NCBI GenBank assembly: GCA_964395915.1
Contig: CAYNDB010000003.1
Coordinates: forward strand, 1 to 57,480
Length of the DNA stretch: 57,480 bases
Direction: 5' to 3'
Source: CAYNDB01 sp964395915
Lineage (GTDB): Bacteria > Nitrospinota_A > UBA7883 > JAJRTC01
Shown: positions 7,407-16,780 of the stretch, piece after piece
How positions within the stretch are numbered: the first letter of the stretch is position 1
Layout: each line of letters begins with the position of its first letter
Program-made: the position numbers and the translations under genes
Notes under the pieces: model-generated
Databases searched by the model: none
What the model was told of the DNA's origin: nothing
The model's input: only the letters and a program-made list of their open reading frames with translations

Positions 7407-8978
7407 TTATCCAACAGGTCGAGAAAGCTTTTCCGGCGTGTCATCCAGGTCCGGATACATTTCTTTCGATGTGCGGGTGTTTCTCGTAACGGTCGGAGAT
7501 ATTTCCCTCAGCTCAACCCTGTCGCCGGATACAGCTTTTACAGGGATATCAATAACGCCGTCCGGCAAAGCGAATCTGGCCGAAAAAGTTCCATCGGGAC
7601 GAAGCTGTATCCGCTTGCCCATCATTGTCACCTCGGCGTCCGGCTTCGTTCCGCCATACACAATCAATTCACAGTTTAGCCAGAAGGAAAATCCGCGCTC
7701 CTTTTCCTCAAACCTCTGTTCCGAAGCGCTGAAGCTGGAGACGGCCCCGGATGATATCTCCTCTAATGGAACCATAACCTCCGATCCGCCCAATGAGCTT
7801 AAACCCGCGCTCCCACCGCCGGAAAGGGCGTACAGCTTCAAAAATGTTTCGTCGGGAATCGTCCAGCCGGGGGCCATCGTGCCAGATATTTCGTCGCGTG
7901 GAGCGTGGACTTTGTTTGACAAGGTTATTCGGGAAAAGTTTCCTTTGTTGTCTTTTAAACCAATGGCGACAATATAGTCCCTGCCAGATCGCTCGATATC
8001 AACATAGCGGCTCCTTGTAACAGAGTCGATATCTACATCGAAAAAGTAGTTTGCGTTGGACTCGTCGAATTCGACATCGGTCACATCGTATACGCGCAAT
8101 ACCCAACTAATTTCGCTCCAGTCTTTTCCAAGGGAAAACTTGGCCTGCTCCACGTTATCAGCGCCGGCTTCCCAATATACGTATAGCGTGTGAGGCGATC
8201 GGGCGAGGGTCACTATTCGTGTGTCGCCATAGCTTTCCGGCAAGTCGGAGGACGCAGGCTCGGGAGCCGAATAATCTTCAACTTCGTCCGCAATGAAAAA
8301 TTTCTTTCCACCTGCCTTGATATCCCATGGGGCGGAATCCTTTCCGGAAGGAAGAGCCGCAGGAGCGGTAAATGATTTTTTGGACTTTGGTTTCGCCACA
8401 GCTGCAACCGGCTTTGATTTTGATAATAGTTTGGACGCTTTGATTTTGGTTTTTACCGCTTTAGCCACGGGCTTTGCGGTTTTAACGGCTTTTTTAGGAG
8501 CCGCGCTTTTTTTAGCTGATGATGCGGCTGTCGTCGATTTTGCTTTGACTGATGGTTTAGAACTGGCGGTTTTTTTTGCGCTCGCTTTAACCGCAGGCTT
8601 TGCTGTCTTAACGGCTTTTTTAGGGGCCGCGCTTTTTTTTGCGGATGATACGACTGTCGACGATTTCGCTTTGACGGTCTTTTTTAATTTTGCTTTTACT
8701 GACGGTTTAGAACTGGTGGATTTTTTTGCGCTCGCTTTAGCCATAGGCTTTACAGCGCTTTTTCTGGCGGAGGTTTTCTTTGCAACCACAGTTTTTTTCA
8801 TCGTGACTTTTTTTGCCGCGGCTTTTCTCGCTCTTTCGGCGGATTTTATAGCCTTGGCTATTACGACAATAATTTCGCGCTTTAGCATGGGTGAAGAGAC
8901 GATAACCTTCATCCTTTTAGCCTTGGCTATTAATTTTTCTTTCGTAAGCTTCTCAAGGTCGTTTGCGCTTTTCGACAT
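7407..8978 (-). CDS. DUF4912 protein with long Lys/Ala-rich linker
   Basis: A 523-residue protein in three parts. Residues 1-45 look like a small helical Rho-N/SAP-type domain (LTKEKLIAKAKRM). Residues about 48-215 are a low-complexity tract of KKTA, KKSAAPKKAVKTAKPA and KASAKK units, histone H1-like and internally repetitive. Residues about 220-375 match DUF4912, with the pattern RIVTLARSPHTLYVYWE and a predicted beta-sandwich, and a further beta-rich region runs to the end. The DUF4912 role is unknown; linkage to GH57 enzymes points to glycogen or other polysaccharide binding. The start has AAGGA 9 bases upstream. The same kind of lysine tract occurs on the H1-like protein and on Lon in this window. 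Confidence 0.85.
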   Translation of the reverse strand: MSKSANDLEKLTKEKLIAKAKRMKVIVSSPMLKREIIVVIAKAIKSAERARKAAAKKVTMKKTVVAKKTSARKSAVKPMAKASAKKSTSSKPSVKAKLKKTVKAKSSTVVSSAKKSAAPKKAVKTAKPAVKASAKKTASSKPSVKAKSTTAASSAKKSAAPKKAVKTAKPVAKAVKTKIKASKLLSKSKPVAAVAKPKSKKSFTAPAALPSGKDSAPWDIKAGGKKFFIADEVEDYSAPEPASSDLPESYGDTRIVTLARSPHTLYVYWEAGADNVEQAKFSLGKDWSEISWVLRVYDVTDVEFDESNANYFFDVDIDSVTRSRYVDIERSGRDYIVAIGLKDNKGNFSRITLSNKVHAPRDEISGTMAPGWTIPDETFLKLYALSGGGSAGLSSLGGSEVMVPLEEISSGAVSSFSASEQRFEEKERGFSFWLNCELIVYGGTKPDAEVTMMGKRIQLRPDGTFSARFALPDGVIDIPVKAVSGDRVELREISPTVTRNTRTSKEMYPDLDDTPEKLSRPVG

Positions 8979-9187
8979 TAATTTGTTCCTTCTTATTGAC
9001 GATCAAACAGGTTGTTCAAGCTATATTGAGGCAAAACCGGCGCCGAACCCTACCTCTATTCAGATTTTCTGTAACAATTTAAAAAACAATGAAATAACAT
9101 TTCTCAAGACATGCGTGTAACGATGGTTTTGATTGTAATGTGGAATAGTATCTACATTATAGATAAAAGTGGGGCAATAAATCTACA

Positions 9188-9784
9188 TTAAGCGCTGATC
9201 TGTCGCCAAAGGTCGGCGACTTTATGGCGAGTGGTATCGATATCGCCGGAGTTGTCCAGAACAAACTCCGAAAAATCCTTTTTTCTATCCAGGCTCCATT
9301 GAGCGTTAATCCGCGCGTTTATTTCTTCCTCGGAAATCTTGTCGCGTATTTTTGCTCGTTCAATTTGCTGTCCAAGCGGGCATACTACCGTTATCGAGCT
9401 GTCGCACTCCTTGTCCAGCCCCGATTCAAAAAGAAGAGGAGCGACAACAATGACAACGGCTTTTGGGTTTTTTGGCAGAATTATTTCAGACCTCTGCGCA
9501 ACTAATTTAAGGATAGGGGGGTGCAGGATAGTTTCTAAAGCTTTTCGTTTTTCATCATCATGGAAAATTATATTGCCCAGAACCGTTCGATCTAACGCGC
9601 CATCGGGTCGAAGTACATTTGGCCCGAATAATTCAACAATTTTTTTCAGGCTACTTGATCCCGGCTCCACAACCTCTCTTGCCAGCTCATCACAATCGAT
9701 AATAAACGCGCCAAGCTCCTTGAACATCTTGGCGACAACGCTTTTACCTGTGGCGTATCCGCCGGTAAGCCCGATCAGCGGCAT
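9188..9784 (-). CDS. coaE: Dephospho-CoA kinase
   Basis: CoaE phosphorylates dephospho-CoA, the last step in coenzyme A synthesis. The 198-residue protein starts IGLTGGYATGKS, a P-loop (residues 8-15), followed by FIIDCDELAREVV with the conserved substrate-binding Asp, then HPPI and APLLFESGLD. I start it at the ATG at 9784, because the longer open frame upstream lies inside maf and has no CoaE-like sequence. The start overlaps the maf stop by 10 bp, so the two are translationally coupled. Confidence 0.95.
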   Translation of the reverse strand: MPLIGLTGGYATGKSVVAKMFKELGAFIIDCDELAREVVEPGSSSLKKIVELFGPNVLRPDGALDRTVLGNIIFHDDEKRKALETILHPPILKLVAQRSEIILPKNPKAVVIVVAPLLFESGLDKECDSSITVVCPLGQQIERAKIRDKISEEEINARINAQWSLDRKKDFSEFVLDNSGDIDTTRHKVADLWRQISA

Positions 9785-10374
9785 GATGGAGACGACTCCT
9801 TGGCGCCAACAATATATCCTAACCGCGAAAGCTCTTCGCGTACGGTTTCCATCGGCAAGCCGATTATATTTGAAAGACTTCCCGAGTAACTTTCTATCCA
9901 TTCCTTGGCGCCACCCTGTATTGCGTAAGCTCCAGCTTTATCCATCGGTTCGCCGCCCCTGACATACTCATCTATAGCCTGGCTTGATACCTTTTTAAAC
10001 TTTACTTTCGATTCAATAACGTCAGACCAAAAAAGCTCTTCACCAAAGTTTACAATCGCAACTCCTGTATAAACCGAATGCTCTTTTTCCGAAAGCCTGT
10101 GTAGCATATCCCTGGCGGCGCTTTCGTCTTTCGGTTTTTGTAATATTTCGTTTTGGAGAACCACAAACGTATCTGCGGCGAGAGTTAACCTGGCCGGAAA
10201 TCGTTTCGCCACTGTTTCAGCTTTTCGTAGAGCTATAACCCGCGCGTTTTCCGGAGGCGAAAGAGCCGGGTCCATATATTCATTTGCGGAAGATGGAATT
10301 ATTTCAAACTCTATTCCGGCTTTTTGCAAAAGCTCGGACCTTCTGGGAGAGGATGACGCGAGAATCAATTTCAT
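9775..10374 (-). CDS. maf: Maf-type nucleoside triphosphate pyrophosphatase
   Basis: Maf proteins hydrolyse non-canonical or excess nucleoside triphosphates to monophosphates. The 199-residue product opens with LILASSSPRRSELL, has the central AADTFVV catalytic stretch and the GEPMDKAGAYAIQG signature, which is characteristic of the dTTP/UTP-cleaving subfamily. It sits directly upstream of coaE with a 10-bp overlap. The Shine-Dalgarno is weak (GGG at 7 bases). Confidence 0.94.
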   Translation of the reverse strand: MKLILASSSPRRSELLQKAGIEFEIIPSSANEYMDPALSPPENARVIALRKAETVAKRFPARLTLAADTFVVLQNEILQKPKDESAARDMLHRLSEKEHSVYTGVAIVNFGEELFWSDVIESKVKFKKVSSQAIDEYVRGGEPMDKAGAYAIQGGAKEWIESYSGSLSNIIGLPMETVREELSRLGYIVGAKESSPSCR

Positions 10375-10419
10375 AACAAAACCCTGAAGTTAATGATTAA
10401 TATTATGCGGATAATATCA

Positions 10420-11586
10420 TTAATCAAACAGGGGTGAGTTACCAGCTTTGCTTGCCGGAAGCCCGCACATATCCTTGAACTCACACGATACGTATTGTCG
10501 CAGGCTTGGTATATCGAACCTGTCTATAAGGTCAAGAAAACGCGGCTCCACAGAGTTGTTCGTCACAAGCTCGGAAAAATGCCGTATGCCATGGTCGTGC
10601 TCTCCCAAATAATATGGCATCACCTGTGTTTTGTTTTTTTCGAACGCGTCAAACAAGATAAAAGCTTTCAGGAAAGCTATGGCGCACTCTATATAAAGGG
10701 GCCGGATACCACGCAGATATCTGGAATAAGGTTCGCTAATCACCCTTTTTAAGTTTGATTCATAAAGGCCGTTTTCGCGTAATTGCGTTTTAAAATGAGC
10801 CGCCGCATTTACAGGCCCATGTAAATATTTTGCTCTTGCCTCCCGGTCGTACCCTTCCGCGACAACCACCACCGCGTGGTCCGCTTCATTGAGCCTGGCC
10901 GCCATATCTTTCAACACTGTTTTTGTAAATTTGAACCTCGGCAGAATTATCAAGTGCGCCCTTGCCGAACCTCCCGCCATAAGGGCGTGTTTACCTGAAT
11001 TGCGCCCCATCATTTCAAGCAGGTATATACGTTTATGGGTGAAAGCGTCGTCGAACAGACCGCGGGCTATTTTTGCTCCTTCCTCGGCGGCTGTGAAGTA
11101 GCCGACCGCAATGTCGCCTAAAATATCGCTGTCGACCGAAACATTTACAAACCCTGTTAGTGTTTCTGGCAACAGTTTATTGAGGGATTTGATTCCCTTC
11201 ATCGTGCCGTTGCCGCCAACGCCTATGACATGGGTGAATCCCATACTGCTGATATACTTAGCCGCTGCGGCCTGCTTCTCCGGTTTTTTAAAATCAGCGT
11301 ATCGTTCCGATCTGAATTCAGACCCCGGCCTGTCTACCGCCCGGTATAGCGACCGGGTGGGAATGCCCTGAGAGTTGAGACGCCAGCTGTCTCTCCTGCT
11401 CATCACCAGACGAATAAGCCTTTCGTCCAGAAGGTTGTCTCCGGTAAGTGACCTGAATCCTTCGAAGGCGGCATATATTGTGTAGCCTCGTTTATCCCCT
11501 TCCTCGGTGAGAGATGTGGCCACCGCCATATATCCTGGCGCGTTCCCTCCGTCGAACAGGAGCAGAAGTTTCTTGTTCTCAGTCAT
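10420..11586 (-). CDS. Divergent phosphofructokinase-like protein
   Basis: A 388-residue protein with the overall PfkA fold pattern but altered key positions. The ATP-loop GGDAPG reads GGNAPG, the Mg-binding GGDGS reads GGNGT, and the TIDND motif reads SVDSD, keeping both aspartates. The MGRNSGKHA loop and a glutamate in VVVAEGYD are kept, while the usual QRGG substrate loop is not recognisable. The residue pattern suggests an ATP-type relative (Gly after the Asn), not a PPi type. It may be a catalytically altered kinase, act on another phosphosugar, or be regulatory. It reads divergently from lepA and lies 45 bp before maf. Confidence 0.75.
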   Translation of the reverse strand: MTENKKLLLLFDGGNAPGYMAVATSLTEEGDKRGYTIYAAFEGFRSLTGDNLLDERLIRLVMSRRDSWRLNSQGIPTRSLYRAVDRPGSEFRSERYADFKKPEKQAAAAKYISSMGFTHVIGVGGNGTMKGIKSLNKLLPETLTGFVNVSVDSDILGDIAVGYFTAAEEGAKIARGLFDDAFTHKRIYLLEMMGRNSGKHALMAGGSARAHLIILPRFKFTKTVLKDMAARLNEADHAVVVVAEGYDREARAKYLHGPVNAAAHFKTQLRENGLYESNLKRVISEPYSRYLRGIRPLYIECAIAFLKAFILFDAFEKNKTQVMPYYLGEHDHGIRHFSELVTNNSVEPRFLDLIDRFDIPSLRQYVSCEFKDMCGLPASKAGNSPLFD

Positions 11587-11737
11587 TGTCAGGTTTTATG
11601 AAAATATATATTTTGCTATTTTAACCCATTCAGGGGCTTACAGGGTGGCTCTGGATAGAATTATCCAATAATTGGCCTATTTTACAGTTTTGGAAAATGA
11701 TATTCTTTTTGGTTTAACAAAAAGCTACACTAAGGTA

Positions 11738-13528
11738 ATGAAGATACGTAATTTTTCGATTATCGCCCATATAGACCATGGCAAATCAACTCTGGCCGAC
11801 AGATTGCTGGAGAGGACAGGGGCTTTGTCCAAGCGGGAAATGAAAGAGCAGACGCTTGACAGCATGGATATCGAGCGCGAAAGAGGCATAACCATAAAGG
11901 CGCAGACCGCAAGGCTCAACTATACAAGCAAATCCGGCGAAGAATATGTTTTGAACCTCATCGACACTCCGGGGCATGTTGATTTTTCGTACGAAGTATC
12001 TCGCAGCCTTGCCGCATGCGAGGGGGCCGTGCTTGTAGTGGACGCTACGCAGGGGATAGAAGCACAGACGCTGGCGAACGTTCACATTGCGATGGAAAAC
12101 GATCTTGTGATGATTCCCGTAATAAATAAAATCGACCTTCCTTCGGCCGATGTGGAAGGGGTAACCAGGCAGATCGTTGAGGTGATTGGGCTTTCGGAAG
12201 ATGAAATAATCCCGGCTTCAGCCAAGGCGGGTAAAGGGATTGATGAGATTCTCGAAGCTATTGTAGAGAGGGTTCCCGAAGCTAAAAGGGATGTTAATGC
12301 GCCCCCTCGCGCCTTGCTTGTGGATTCATGGTATGACCAGTATCAGGGAGTCGTGTCGTTCATCCGTATGGTGGATGGCGTTTTAAAGAAAAAGGATGTT
12401 ATCAAGTTTATGGAAACCGGAGCGGAGTACCTTATAGAAAGTATAGGGGTGTTTACTCCGAAACAGGTTTCCGTTGAAAAGCTGGAAGCAGGCGAGGTAG
12501 GTTTCTTCACTGCGTCAATAAGGAATATAGAAGACGCGAAAATAGGGGATACGATTACTTTGGCGAAGGGCGGCGCCACTAAACGCCTGCCTGGATTTGA
12601 GGAAGTAAAGCCGATGGTGTTCTCCGGCCTTTACCCCACGGAGGGCGAGGATTATGAGCAACTTCGAGACGCTCTTGCAAGGCTTCGGCTCAACGACAGC
12701 TCGTTTATATACGAGCCGGAGACCTCCTTAGCGCTTGGGTTTGGTTTTCGATGCGGTTTTCTGGGCCTGTTGCATATGGGCATTATAAGGGAGCGGCTGG
12801 AAAGAGAGTTTAACCTTTCATTGATATCCACCGCTCCTACGGTTAAGTATAAGGTAAAGCTTAGCAATGGCGATGTTGTGGAGGTGGACAATCCAGCCAA
12901 TCTCCCCGACCCCAACGAAAGGGAGAGCGTATCGGAGCCTATTATAGAGGCTACAATGATATTGCCCAACGAATATGTGGGGGCGATTATGAATTTGTGC
13001 AGGGAGAGGCGTGGTGAACAGAAAAAAATGGAGTATCTCACCCCCGATCGGGTGTCGCTCATTTTCCATCTTCCTTTAAACGAGATCGTGCTAGATTTTT
13101 ACGACAAACTAAAGTCGATAACACGTGGTTACGCTTCCATGGACTATGAGTTCCATGGATACAGGGTGGCGGACCTTGTTAAGCTGGATTTGTTGGTGAA
13201 CGGGAGCCCTGTTGATACACTGTCGACTATCGTGCATCGTGACAAGTCGCAATTCATGGGCAGGGAGCTTGCCTCCAGGATGAAGGAGCTTATCCCCCGG
13301 CAGATGTTCGAAGTGGCCATACAGGCGGCGGTGGGTAGCAAGGTGATAAGCAGGACGACAGTTAAGGCTTTGCGCAAAAATGTGCTGGCCAAATGTTACG
13401 GGGGAGATATAACACGCAAACGCAAGCTGCTGGAGAAACAGAAAGAGGGTAAGAAGAGAATGAAAACCGTCGGCAAGGTCGATATACCCCAGGAAGCGTT
13501 TCTTGCTATGCTAAAGACGGATAGATAG
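11738..13528 (+). CDS. lepA: Elongation factor 4 (LepA) GTPase
   Basis: A ribosome-associated GTPase that back-translocates stalled ribosomes. It shows G1 AHIDHGKST, the switch II DTPGHVDF, G4 NKIDLP, an EF-G-like domain order and the LepA-specific C-terminal domain ending in GKVDIPQEAFLAML. The open frame reaches back to 11672, but homologous sequence begins with IRNFSIIAHIDHG, so I chose the ATG at 11738, giving 596 residues, the usual length. Two signal peptidase genes follow on the same strand; lepA-lepB is a classical operon pair. Confidence 0.96.
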   Translation: MKIRNFSIIAHIDHGKSTLADRLLERTGALSKREMKEQTLDSMDIERERGITIKAQTARLNYTSKSGEEYVLNLIDTPGHVDFSYEVSRSLAACEGAVLVVDATQGIEAQTLANVHIAMENDLVMIPVINKIDLPSADVEGVTRQIVEVIGLSEDEIIPASAKAGKGIDEILEAIVERVPEAKRDVNAPPRALLVDSWYDQYQGVVSFIRMVDGVLKKKDVIKFMETGAEYLIESIGVFTPKQVSVEKLEAGEVGFFTASIRNIEDAKIGDTITLAKGGATKRLPGFEEVKPMVFSGLYPTEGEDYEQLRDALARLRLNDSSFIYEPETSLALGFGFRCGFLGLLHMGIIRERLEREFNLSLISTAPTVKYKVKLSNGDVVEVDNPANLPDPNERESVSEPIIEATMILPNEYVGAIMNLCRERRGEQKKMEYLTPDRVSLIFHLPLNEIVLDFYDKLKSITRGYASMDYEFHGYRVADLVKLDLLVNGSPVDTLSTIVHRDKSQFMGRELASRMKELIPRQMFEVAIQAAVGSKVISRTTVKALRKNVLAKCYGGDITRKRKLLEKQKEGKKRMKTVGKVDIPQEAFLAMLKTDR

Positions 13529-13553
13529 AAAAAGCGTGAAAAGGAACAACGAA

Positions 13554-14129
13554 ATGAATAAAAAATCAAGACCGGCCAAATCAGTTCTTGCGGAGTATTT
13601 ATTTGTCGTTTTGATGGCTGTAAGCGTTGCTTTCATTTTCCGCTCCACGGTCGCGCAATCGTACTGGATTCCTTCAGAGTCGATGGAAAAAACATTGCTT
13701 GTCGGTGACCATCTTTTTGCTGAAAAAATATCGAAAAGACTCAGGACTCCCGAGCGAGGAGAGATACTTGTATTCCAGAATCCTCAGGATAAGAAAGTCA
13801 ATTATATCAAACGGGTCATAGGTCTTCCTGGAGAAACTCTGGAAATACTCGGAAGTGACGTATATATTAATGGAAAGCTGTTAGACGAACCGTATGTAAA
13901 CACCGGAGCCTATCTCCCCTTCGAGATATCATATTATCGGTTCGGGCCGGTTGTTATTCCCGAAGGGCATGTTTTTATGATGGGCGACAATCGATTCAAC
14001 AGTTCGGATTCCAGGGTTTGGGGCCCACTTGATATAAAGCTGATAAATGGGCGGGCGATATTTGTTTACTGGTCATGGAAAGACAAGTCTTATTCCGTCA
14101 GGTGGGATAGACTTGGAAAGCTCTTGTGA
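13554..14129 (+). CDS. lepB: Signal peptidase I (first of two)
   Basis: This membrane serine protease removes signal peptides from exported proteins. The 191-residue product has one N-terminal membrane segment (about 11-30), then the catalytic Ser43 in PSESM, the general-base Lys in NYIKRVIGLPGE and the closing box GDNRFNSSDSR. I use the ATG at 13554 with AAGGAAC in front instead of the GTG at 13536. It begins 25 bp after the lepA stop. A second, similar gene follows at once, so this is a tandem duplication with clear divergence. Confidence 0.94.
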   Translation: MNKKSRPAKSVLAEYLFVVLMAVSVAFIFRSTVAQSYWIPSESMEKTLLVGDHLFAEKISKRLRTPERGEILVFQNPQDKKVNYIKRVIGLPGETLEILGSDVYINGKLLDEPYVNTGAYLPFEISYYRFGPVVIPEGHVFMMGDNRFNSSDSRVWGPLDIKLINGRAIFVYWSWKDKSYSVRWDRLGKLL

Positions 14130-14190
14130 TAAGGTTCTCAATACATCGCGATAATAAAATGATACAAGTTTATGTGGTATTAAATTAATT

Positions 14191-14778
14191 ATGAGAGAGC
14201 AAATATCGAGCGTGGATAACGAATCTGGTAAAAGTGTGTCGTTATGGAAAGAGTATCTGAAAGCTGGCATAATCGCGTTGGCGTTGGCGCTTTTTATACG
14301 AACATACGTGACGCAGGCGTTCAAAATCCCGTCAGAATCTATGCTCAATACGTTACAGGTGGGAGACCATTTGCTTGTGAACAAACTTGTTTACAGGTTT
14401 TCCAAGCCTGAGCGTGGCGATATTATCGTGTTTCAGTATCCACGCGACCGTAGCCGCGATTTTGTGAAGCGGGCTATAGGGCTGCCGGGGGAAACGCTGG
14501 AACTGCGGGGGGAAACTATTTATATAAATGGAAAACCTTTAGATGAACCATACGCCATATATAAGGGGCCGACCGCTTTCCCAAGGTTTGGCCCGGTCGT
14601 TATTCCTGAGGGGCGCCTGTTTATGATGGGTGACAACCGGAACAACAGCCAGGATTCCAGGGTATGGGGCACTCTTGATATTAATTTGATTCATGGCAAA
14701 GCTTTTATTGTTCACTGGGCCTGGAAAGATCACACTTGGGAGGTGCGTTATAAACGGATCGGGAAACTTCTTGATTGA
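14191..14778 (+). CDS. lepB: Signal peptidase I (second of two)
   Basis: A 195-residue paralogue of the preceding gene. It has one membrane segment (about 24-41), catalytic Ser50 in IPSESM, Lys in DFVKRAIGLPGE and the GDNRNNSQDSR box. It differs from the first copy over most of its length, so the duplication is old, and the two may have different substrate preferences. Its end overlaps the next gene by 8 bp, linking it to a cytochrome c that would itself be an export substrate. Confidence 0.94.
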   Translation: MREQISSVDNESGKSVSLWKEYLKAGIIALALALFIRTYVTQAFKIPSESMLNTLQVGDHLLVNKLVYRFSKPERGDIIVFQYPRDRSRDFVKRAIGLPGETLELRGETIYINGKPLDEPYAIYKGPTAFPRFGPVVIPEGRLFMMGDNRNNSQDSRVWGTLDINLIHGKAFIVHWAWKDHTWEVRYKRIGKLLD

Positions 14779-15217
14779 TACGAACAAAAAAAACCGTTTA
14801 TCCAGTATCTTCCTTTTCCAAACATCGTCAATCATTTTCACTTTTTTTATCATTATTACGCCGACAGGTTCAGCTCTCGGCTCTTCCAATAACGCTGCGA
14901 CAAGCCTTGAGGATACAGGGCGCAAACTTGTGTTGACGACAGGTTGCAACGATTGTCATACGCCCGGATATATCATTTCGAATGGAGACGTACCTGAAAG
15001 AGACTGGCTTATCGGGGACAAGGTTGTGGAAGGCGTCACTATAAAGTCGGTTTACCCTGTGAACATAAGGTTATATTTAAAAGGAGTGTCCGAAAAAGGC
15101 TGGATAAAAATGGCCCGGACAAAAGAAAGAAAAGAGTCTATGCCATGGTTAATCCTCCGCGAAATGCCGGACGACAAGCTTCGAGCCATTTACCGGTTTA
15201 TCAAAAGTCTGGACTGA
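14771..15217 (+). CDS. Small monoheme cytochrome c
   Basis: A 148-residue exported protein. A hydrophobic segment (about 19-34) serves as signal peptide or anchor, followed by one heme-binding motif CNDCH (Cys59, Cys62, His63). A methionine in ESMPW near the end is a possible distal heme ligand, and the final helix LRAIYRFIKSL is typical of class I cytochromes. The most likely start is a TTG at 14771 that overlaps lepB; the frame stays open further upstream without sensible sequence. It probably carries electrons in the periplasm; the partner is unknown. It converges on def. Confidence 0.8.
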   Translation: MIDTNKKNRLSSIFLFQTSSIIFTFFIIITPTGSALGSSNNAATSLEDTGRKLVLTTGCNDCHTPGYIISNGDVPERDWLIGDKVVEGVTIKSVYPVNIRLYLKGVSEKGWIKMARTKERKESMPWLILREMPDDKLRAIYRFIKSLD

Positions 15218-15224
15218 TCTACGG

Positions 15225-15728
15225 TTATTTCACGCTTGTTTTTCGCCGGTAAAGATCCGATCTTCGACTTACAAGCCGATCGAGAAAAAGCACACCGTCC
15301 AGATGGTCGACTTCATGCTGAACCGCCCGGGCTTCATATCCTTCTATCTCATATACACGTTTTTCATTTTTTTCATTTAGCGCCGCAAGCTCTATCCGCT
15401 CCGCGCGCATTACAGAGCCTGTATATTCCGGCACAGACATACATCCTTCCCTTCCCATGGCCATACCGTCCCAGCTTAGGATTTCCGGATTGATGAGAAT
15501 AAGCTTGCCATGGCTTTTGATTTTAGGTTTGCCCGATACATCCACAATCGTAATTCTTTGAAGACGGCCGACTTGCGGAGCCGCGATCCCGACGCTGCCT
15601 GGTGAGCCACGCATGGCATGCTTCAAATCCTGTATAAACTGGAGCAGTTCGTCGTTGAAGTCGGTAACGGGTTCCGAAACTTTTTTAAGCCGCTCGTCCG
15701 GATATGTGAGAATCTCAAGAATGGCCAT
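15225..15728 (-). CDS. def: Peptide deformylase
   Basis: This metalloenzyme removes the formyl group from nascent proteins. All three motifs are present: SVGIAAPQVG (residues 45-54), EGCMSVPE with metal ligand Cys96, and QHEVDHLDG with His138, Glu139 and His142. The length of 167 is normal. It is the last gene of a tight four-gene minus-strand run (M16 peptidase, phosphatase, ACT protein, def), starting 5 bp after the ACT gene. Confidence 0.96.
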   Translation of the reverse strand: MAILEILTYPDERLKKVSEPVTDFNDELLQFIQDLKHAMRGSPGSVGIAAPQVGRLQRITIVDVSGKPKIKSHGKLILINPEILSWDGMAMGREGCMSVPEYTGSVMRAERIELAALNEKNEKRVYEIEGYEARAVQHEVDHLDGVLFLDRLVSRRSDLYRRKTSVK

Positions 15729-15733
15729 TACCG

Positions 15734-16252
15734 TTAGCCGACTAGTGTATCTATCCGGCTTACGCTGATTTCTATATCTTTTCCCGCTTCTTTTAAGGCG
15801 GCGTTAACAGATTCTATTCCTTCCGAAGACACTCCCTCGATATGCATTATATAAATCGGTTTTTCCGGCGTTCCCCCTACGTCGGACTCCAGGTCCAATA
15901 TATTAAACCCGGCTTTGGCCAGCGCTCCGGTTACCTGAGCGACAATGCCGGCCCTGTCCGCCCCAAACACTGATATTCGGGTATCCGGCTCCAGATGTTT
16001 ACGCAGGCTTCCATCTATTTTGTCGATGTGCAGAGCAAGGTTCATTGAGTCGGCGACCGGTTTCAGCATCGATTCCAGCATTTCAGGGCTTCCGCCATAG
16101 TCTGTCATCATCATTATTGTAAACGAGCCTCCAAGCCGCATCATCGATGTTTCGCCAAGGTTGCATCCTCCTTTATGGAGAGCTTCTGTAACCTTGGCCA
16201 CAATGCCCGGCCTGTCTTCACCTACTAAAGACAACATATACCATCTGCTCAT
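15734..16252 (-). CDS. Double ACT-domain regulator (GcvR-like)
   Basis: A 172-residue cytosolic protein with two ACT domains (about 4-80 and 90-168), each opening with the ligand-binding loop pattern (GEDRPGIVAKVTEAL and GADRAGIVAQVTGAL). This arrangement matches the GcvR family of amino-acid-sensing regulators. No DNA-binding domain is present, so it likely acts on another protein or as a small-ligand sensor. It lies 41 bp after the phosphatase gene and 5 bp before def. The ligand is probably glycine or serine by family analogy only. Confidence 0.88.
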   Translation of the reverse strand: MSRWYMLSLVGEDRPGIVAKVTEALHKGGCNLGETSMMRLGGSFTIMMMTDYGGSPEMLESMLKPVADSMNLALHIDKIDGSLRKHLEPDTRISVFGADRAGIVAQVTGALAKAGFNILDLESDVGGTPEKPIYIMHIEGVSSEGIESVNAALKEAGKDIEISVSRIDTLVG

Positions 16253-16293
16253 AGCGCTACCCCGTTAGTTCCGCGTCTGTTTTTGGATATGAA

Positions 16294-16776
16294 TTAACCT
16301 CTATGTGAAGTAATCTCGGCGCCATTCGCAATCTTGTCCGCCAGTATTTCAGCCGCGTCTCTTATCACGCCGCAAGCTTTGGCGAAGTCCCTGTCGCTGC
16401 CCCCGTATGGGTCCTCGATTTCATCGGTGTTAAGCCATGGCAACAAGCTGCCCATCAAGATGATTTTATTTCCAGCATCGGGCCTAAGTGTGATTGTGGA
16501 GTAAAGATGCGCTCGCTCCATTACCACCACAAGGTCAGCCTCGTCTATCATATGACTGGTTAATGTCTGTGCGATATGCCCGCTCAGGTCGACGCCATGT
16601 TTTTCGAGTTCGGCCACAGCCTCCTTAGCTGCCGGGTGGCCGGTAAGCCCCATCACGCCCGCGGACTCGACAGCTACATCGTTGACGCCGCGCTCCGATA
16701 ACGATTTTTGAAGCAGCTTTTCGGCCATTGGCGACCGACATATGTTGCCGGTGCATACAAAAAGAACCTTGCGCAT
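16294..16776 (-). CDS. Low-molecular-weight protein-tyrosine phosphatase family
   Basis: A 160-residue cytosolic phosphatase. The P-loop VCTGNICRSPMAE lies at the N-terminus with nucleophile Cys8 and Arg14, and the general-acid aspartate lies in EDPYGGSD. The open frame extends further upstream inside the peptidase gene, but the family begins at the ATG at 16776. In bacteria these enzymes act on tyrosine kinases of capsule synthesis or, in the close arsenate-reductase and YwlE branches, on arsenate or phospho-arginine. The context gives no hint which applies. It follows the M16 gene after 4 bp. Confidence 0.92.
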   Translation of the reverse strand: MRKVLFVCTGNICRSPMAEKLLQKSLSERGVNDVAVESAGVMGLTGHPAAKEAVAELEKHGVDLSGHIAQTLTSHMIDEADLVVVMERAHLYSTITLRPDAGNKIILMGSLLPWLNTDEIEDPYGGSDRDFAKACGVIRDAAEILADKIANGAEITSHRG

Positions 16777-16780
16777 TTTT

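Noticed and set aside
8293..9120. Plus-strand frame of 275 residues rich in Phe and Ala
   Set aside because: It is the antisense image of the Lys/Ala-rich tract of the DUF4912 gene, not a membrane protein.
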